Of a stretch of DNA of 64,000 nt, positions 62,856-64,000 are shown one piece after another. Position 1 is the first letter of the stretch, and the number at the start of each line of letters is the position of its first letter. The position numbers and the translations under genes were made by a program. The DNA is taken from positions 496,001-560,000 of the forward strand of contig NZ_LR215036.1 in the NCBI RefSeq assembly GCF_900660645.1, written 5' to 3'. Source of the stretch: Mycoplasmopsis citelli (GTDB taxonomy: Bacteria; Bacillota_I; Bacilli_A; Mycoplasmatales; Metamycoplasmataceae). The notes under the pieces were generated by a model. The model saw only the letters and a program-made list of their open reading frames with translations. It had not been told where the DNA came from and ran no database searches.

Positions 62856-63186
62856 ATGAAATTTTTTTGGTTTTGTTAAATCACGAATAAGCATTTTGGC
62901 TTAATCTTTTTTGCAATAAAAGTATTATTCATCACACCATTAACAATAGCGAAACTAAAAAAACCAAGTTCCCTAAAGGCAAATTAATTGCATATTTATA
63001 AAAAATATTAAAAATTCTAATATTGGCAAATATTGCAACAAATGTGGACGTAAGCAAAAAAATACTAATTAGCGGAAGTATTATTAGTAAGATTTTTCTT
63101 TTAGTGGTGCTAACAAAAACTTGATTAATAACTTTTCTTTCAACAACAGATAAATTTAAAAATTTATTAAGATGCTTTGCTTTCAT
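62830..63186 (-). CDS. small membrane protein
   Basis: 118 residues with two hydrophobic segments, near residues 32-54 (LLIILPLISIFLLTSTFVAI) and 65-92 (NLPLGNLVFLVSLLLMV followed by TGA-TGA Trp-Trp and IILLL), and a basic C-terminus (KKISYENLKKLF). N-terminus MKAKHLNKFLNLSVVERKVI. Starts 3 bases after the RNase J-like stop. Unknown family. Confidence 0.65.
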
Positions 63187-63189
63187 ATA

Positions 63190-64000
63190 TTAAATATTAT
63201 TAATTCCTAACACAACCATTGGATCTTTTTCAGTTAGTTTATAAATTCTTTTACGAACTGCTTTACGAATTTTTTCGTTTAAATCTTTCATTGAACTAAA
63301 ATCTTTAGTTTCAATAACATTTATTAATACATTTTTGATTAATTCACTAATTTCAACTTTATCTTTATCATCAATAACTCCAATATAATCAATAAATAAA
63401 TCGCTTGTGATACGTTTTTGTTTTGATGAATAAAGTAAATTAATAATAATTACCCCCTCACGTCCAAGCGATTCTCTTTCAGCAATTACTTCTGAAGAAA
63501 TATCACCAATTCCAAATCCATCAATAATTGTGTCTCCAATTTCTTGGATTTTTCCATTTTGACTAAAAAGTTTTTCGTTAGTAAAATGTGCAATTTTACC
63601 ATTTAGAAGAATTAAAGTTTTAGTCTGTTTTGATAACACCGGATCGTTGTTGATGTAATTTGCTGCATCAACTAAATAACGATAAAGTCCTTGAGCAGGG
63701 ATAAAATATTTTGGTTTAATAGCCGCTACTAAATTCGCAATATCTTCTCTGGTTGGATGATGCTTATAAAACTGACTTTCATTAATATCATAAAGTTTTG
63801 AAGTAATTTTTGCTATTTCATCAAGAGTAGCAGCTGCAAAAGACTCAAGTCCATTAACTGGATGAGCCATCATAATAACATTATCAGTATTTTTAAGTTT
63901 TAAATAAACATCACGTTTAGCAGTAATTCGAACAAATCTTAAAAATAATCGCTCAATTGAACCAGTAACTAAAATAATGGCATTTTTATGTTTGTTAATT
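63190..64000 (-). CDS. RNase J-like beta-CASP protein (C-terminal part)
   Basis: The 5' part lies beyond the window. Visible: IILVTGSIERLFLRFVRITA (motif around the second RNA-binding loop), NVIMMAHPVNGLESFAAATL, FYKHHPTREDIANLVAAIKP, KYFIPAQGLYRYLVDAANYI and IIDGFGIGDI. In active RNase J the equivalents are GH(A/G)S.EE and P(I/V)HGEYR, whose His is a zinc ligand; here it is Gln. So this is probably the divergent second paralogue. Acts in mRNA decay and rRNA processing with RNase J1. Confidence 0.8.
   Translation of the reverse strand, partial: INKHKNAIILVTGSIERLFLRFVRITAKRDVYLKLKNTDNVIMMAHPVNGLESFAAATLDEIAKITSKLYDINESQFYKHHPTREDIANLVAAIKPKYFIPAQGLYRYLVDAANYINNDPVLSKQTKTLILLNGKIAHFTNEKLFSQNGKIQEIGDTIIDGFGIGDISSEVIAERESLGREGVIIINLLYSSKQKRITSDLFIDYIGVIDDKDKVEISELIKNVLINVIETKDFSSMKDLNEKIRKAVRKRIYKLTEKDPMVVLGINNI

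Noticed and set aside
1-64000. CRISPR arrays, prophage or transposon ends
   Set aside because: No regularly spaced repeats, Cas-type genes, terminal inverted repeats or transposase motifs were seen on reading both strands.

Overview
The window is from a mollicute of the Mycoplasma / Mycoplasmopsis type. It is very AT-rich, and TGA must be read as tryptophan throughout: rpsN ends in Lys-Ala-Ser-Trp with the Trp written TGA before TAA, and the catalytic WCGDC of the thioredoxin needs TGA=Trp. No rRNA, tRNA, insertion sequence, prophage or CRISPR array was recognised. Genes written below include their internal TGA codons, so many are longer than a standard-code reading would give.

Layout. 1-7.0 kb (minus): an ABC importer operon read as substrate-binding lipoprotein, nuclease-domain lipoprotein, ATPase with a large insertion, permease, and a second permease leaving the window. 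7.2-9.6 kb: small monooxygenase-like gene, metK behind a long folded leader, and acpD. 9.65-11.1 kb: a coding remnant and a frameshifted AlbA_2/ATPase-type gene. 11.3-14.0 kb: the deoD-deoA-deoC nucleoside salvage operon. 14.1-18.3 kb: nuclease lipoprotein, ECF S component and a degenerate OppF-like protein. 18.5-22.5 kb: type III restriction-modification, with mod frameshifted. 22.7-23.9 kb: infC-rpmI-rplT with an L20-type leader. 24.1-26.0 kb: two paralogous unknown genes and small proteins. 26-36.8 kb: ffh, tuf, pyrG, a His-rich lipoprotein, tyrS, a tRNA-binding-domain protein, degV and deoB. 36.9-44.7 kb: lipoprotein, rpiB, a C39-peptidase ABC exporter with accessory gene, ybeY-cdd-era, tdk and two DHH phosphoesterases. 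44.9-52.3 kb: a 1577-residue helicase-nuclease, rluD and two unknown genes. 52.3-61.6 kb: the S10/spc ribosomal protein operon from rpsJ to rplO, ending there at a terminator. 61.7-64 kb: an operon with an RNase J-like gene, two membrane proteins and a thioredoxin.

How it fits together. A theme is scavenging: two secreted nuclease-domain lipoproteins, an ABC importer, nucleoside phosphorylases, DeoC, DeoB, Cdd, Tdk and DHH phosphoesterases form a plausible route from external nucleic acid to nucleosides, phosphosugars and nucleotides. This is inference from gene content. The most interesting unexplained items are the folded metK leader with a possible Shine-Dalgarno switch, a sequence block shared by the tuf leader and an element before pyrG, the degenerate OppF-like protein, the C39 exporter without a visible substrate, and several frameshifts, three at or near homopolymers or duplications, that could be phase switches or sequencing errors.
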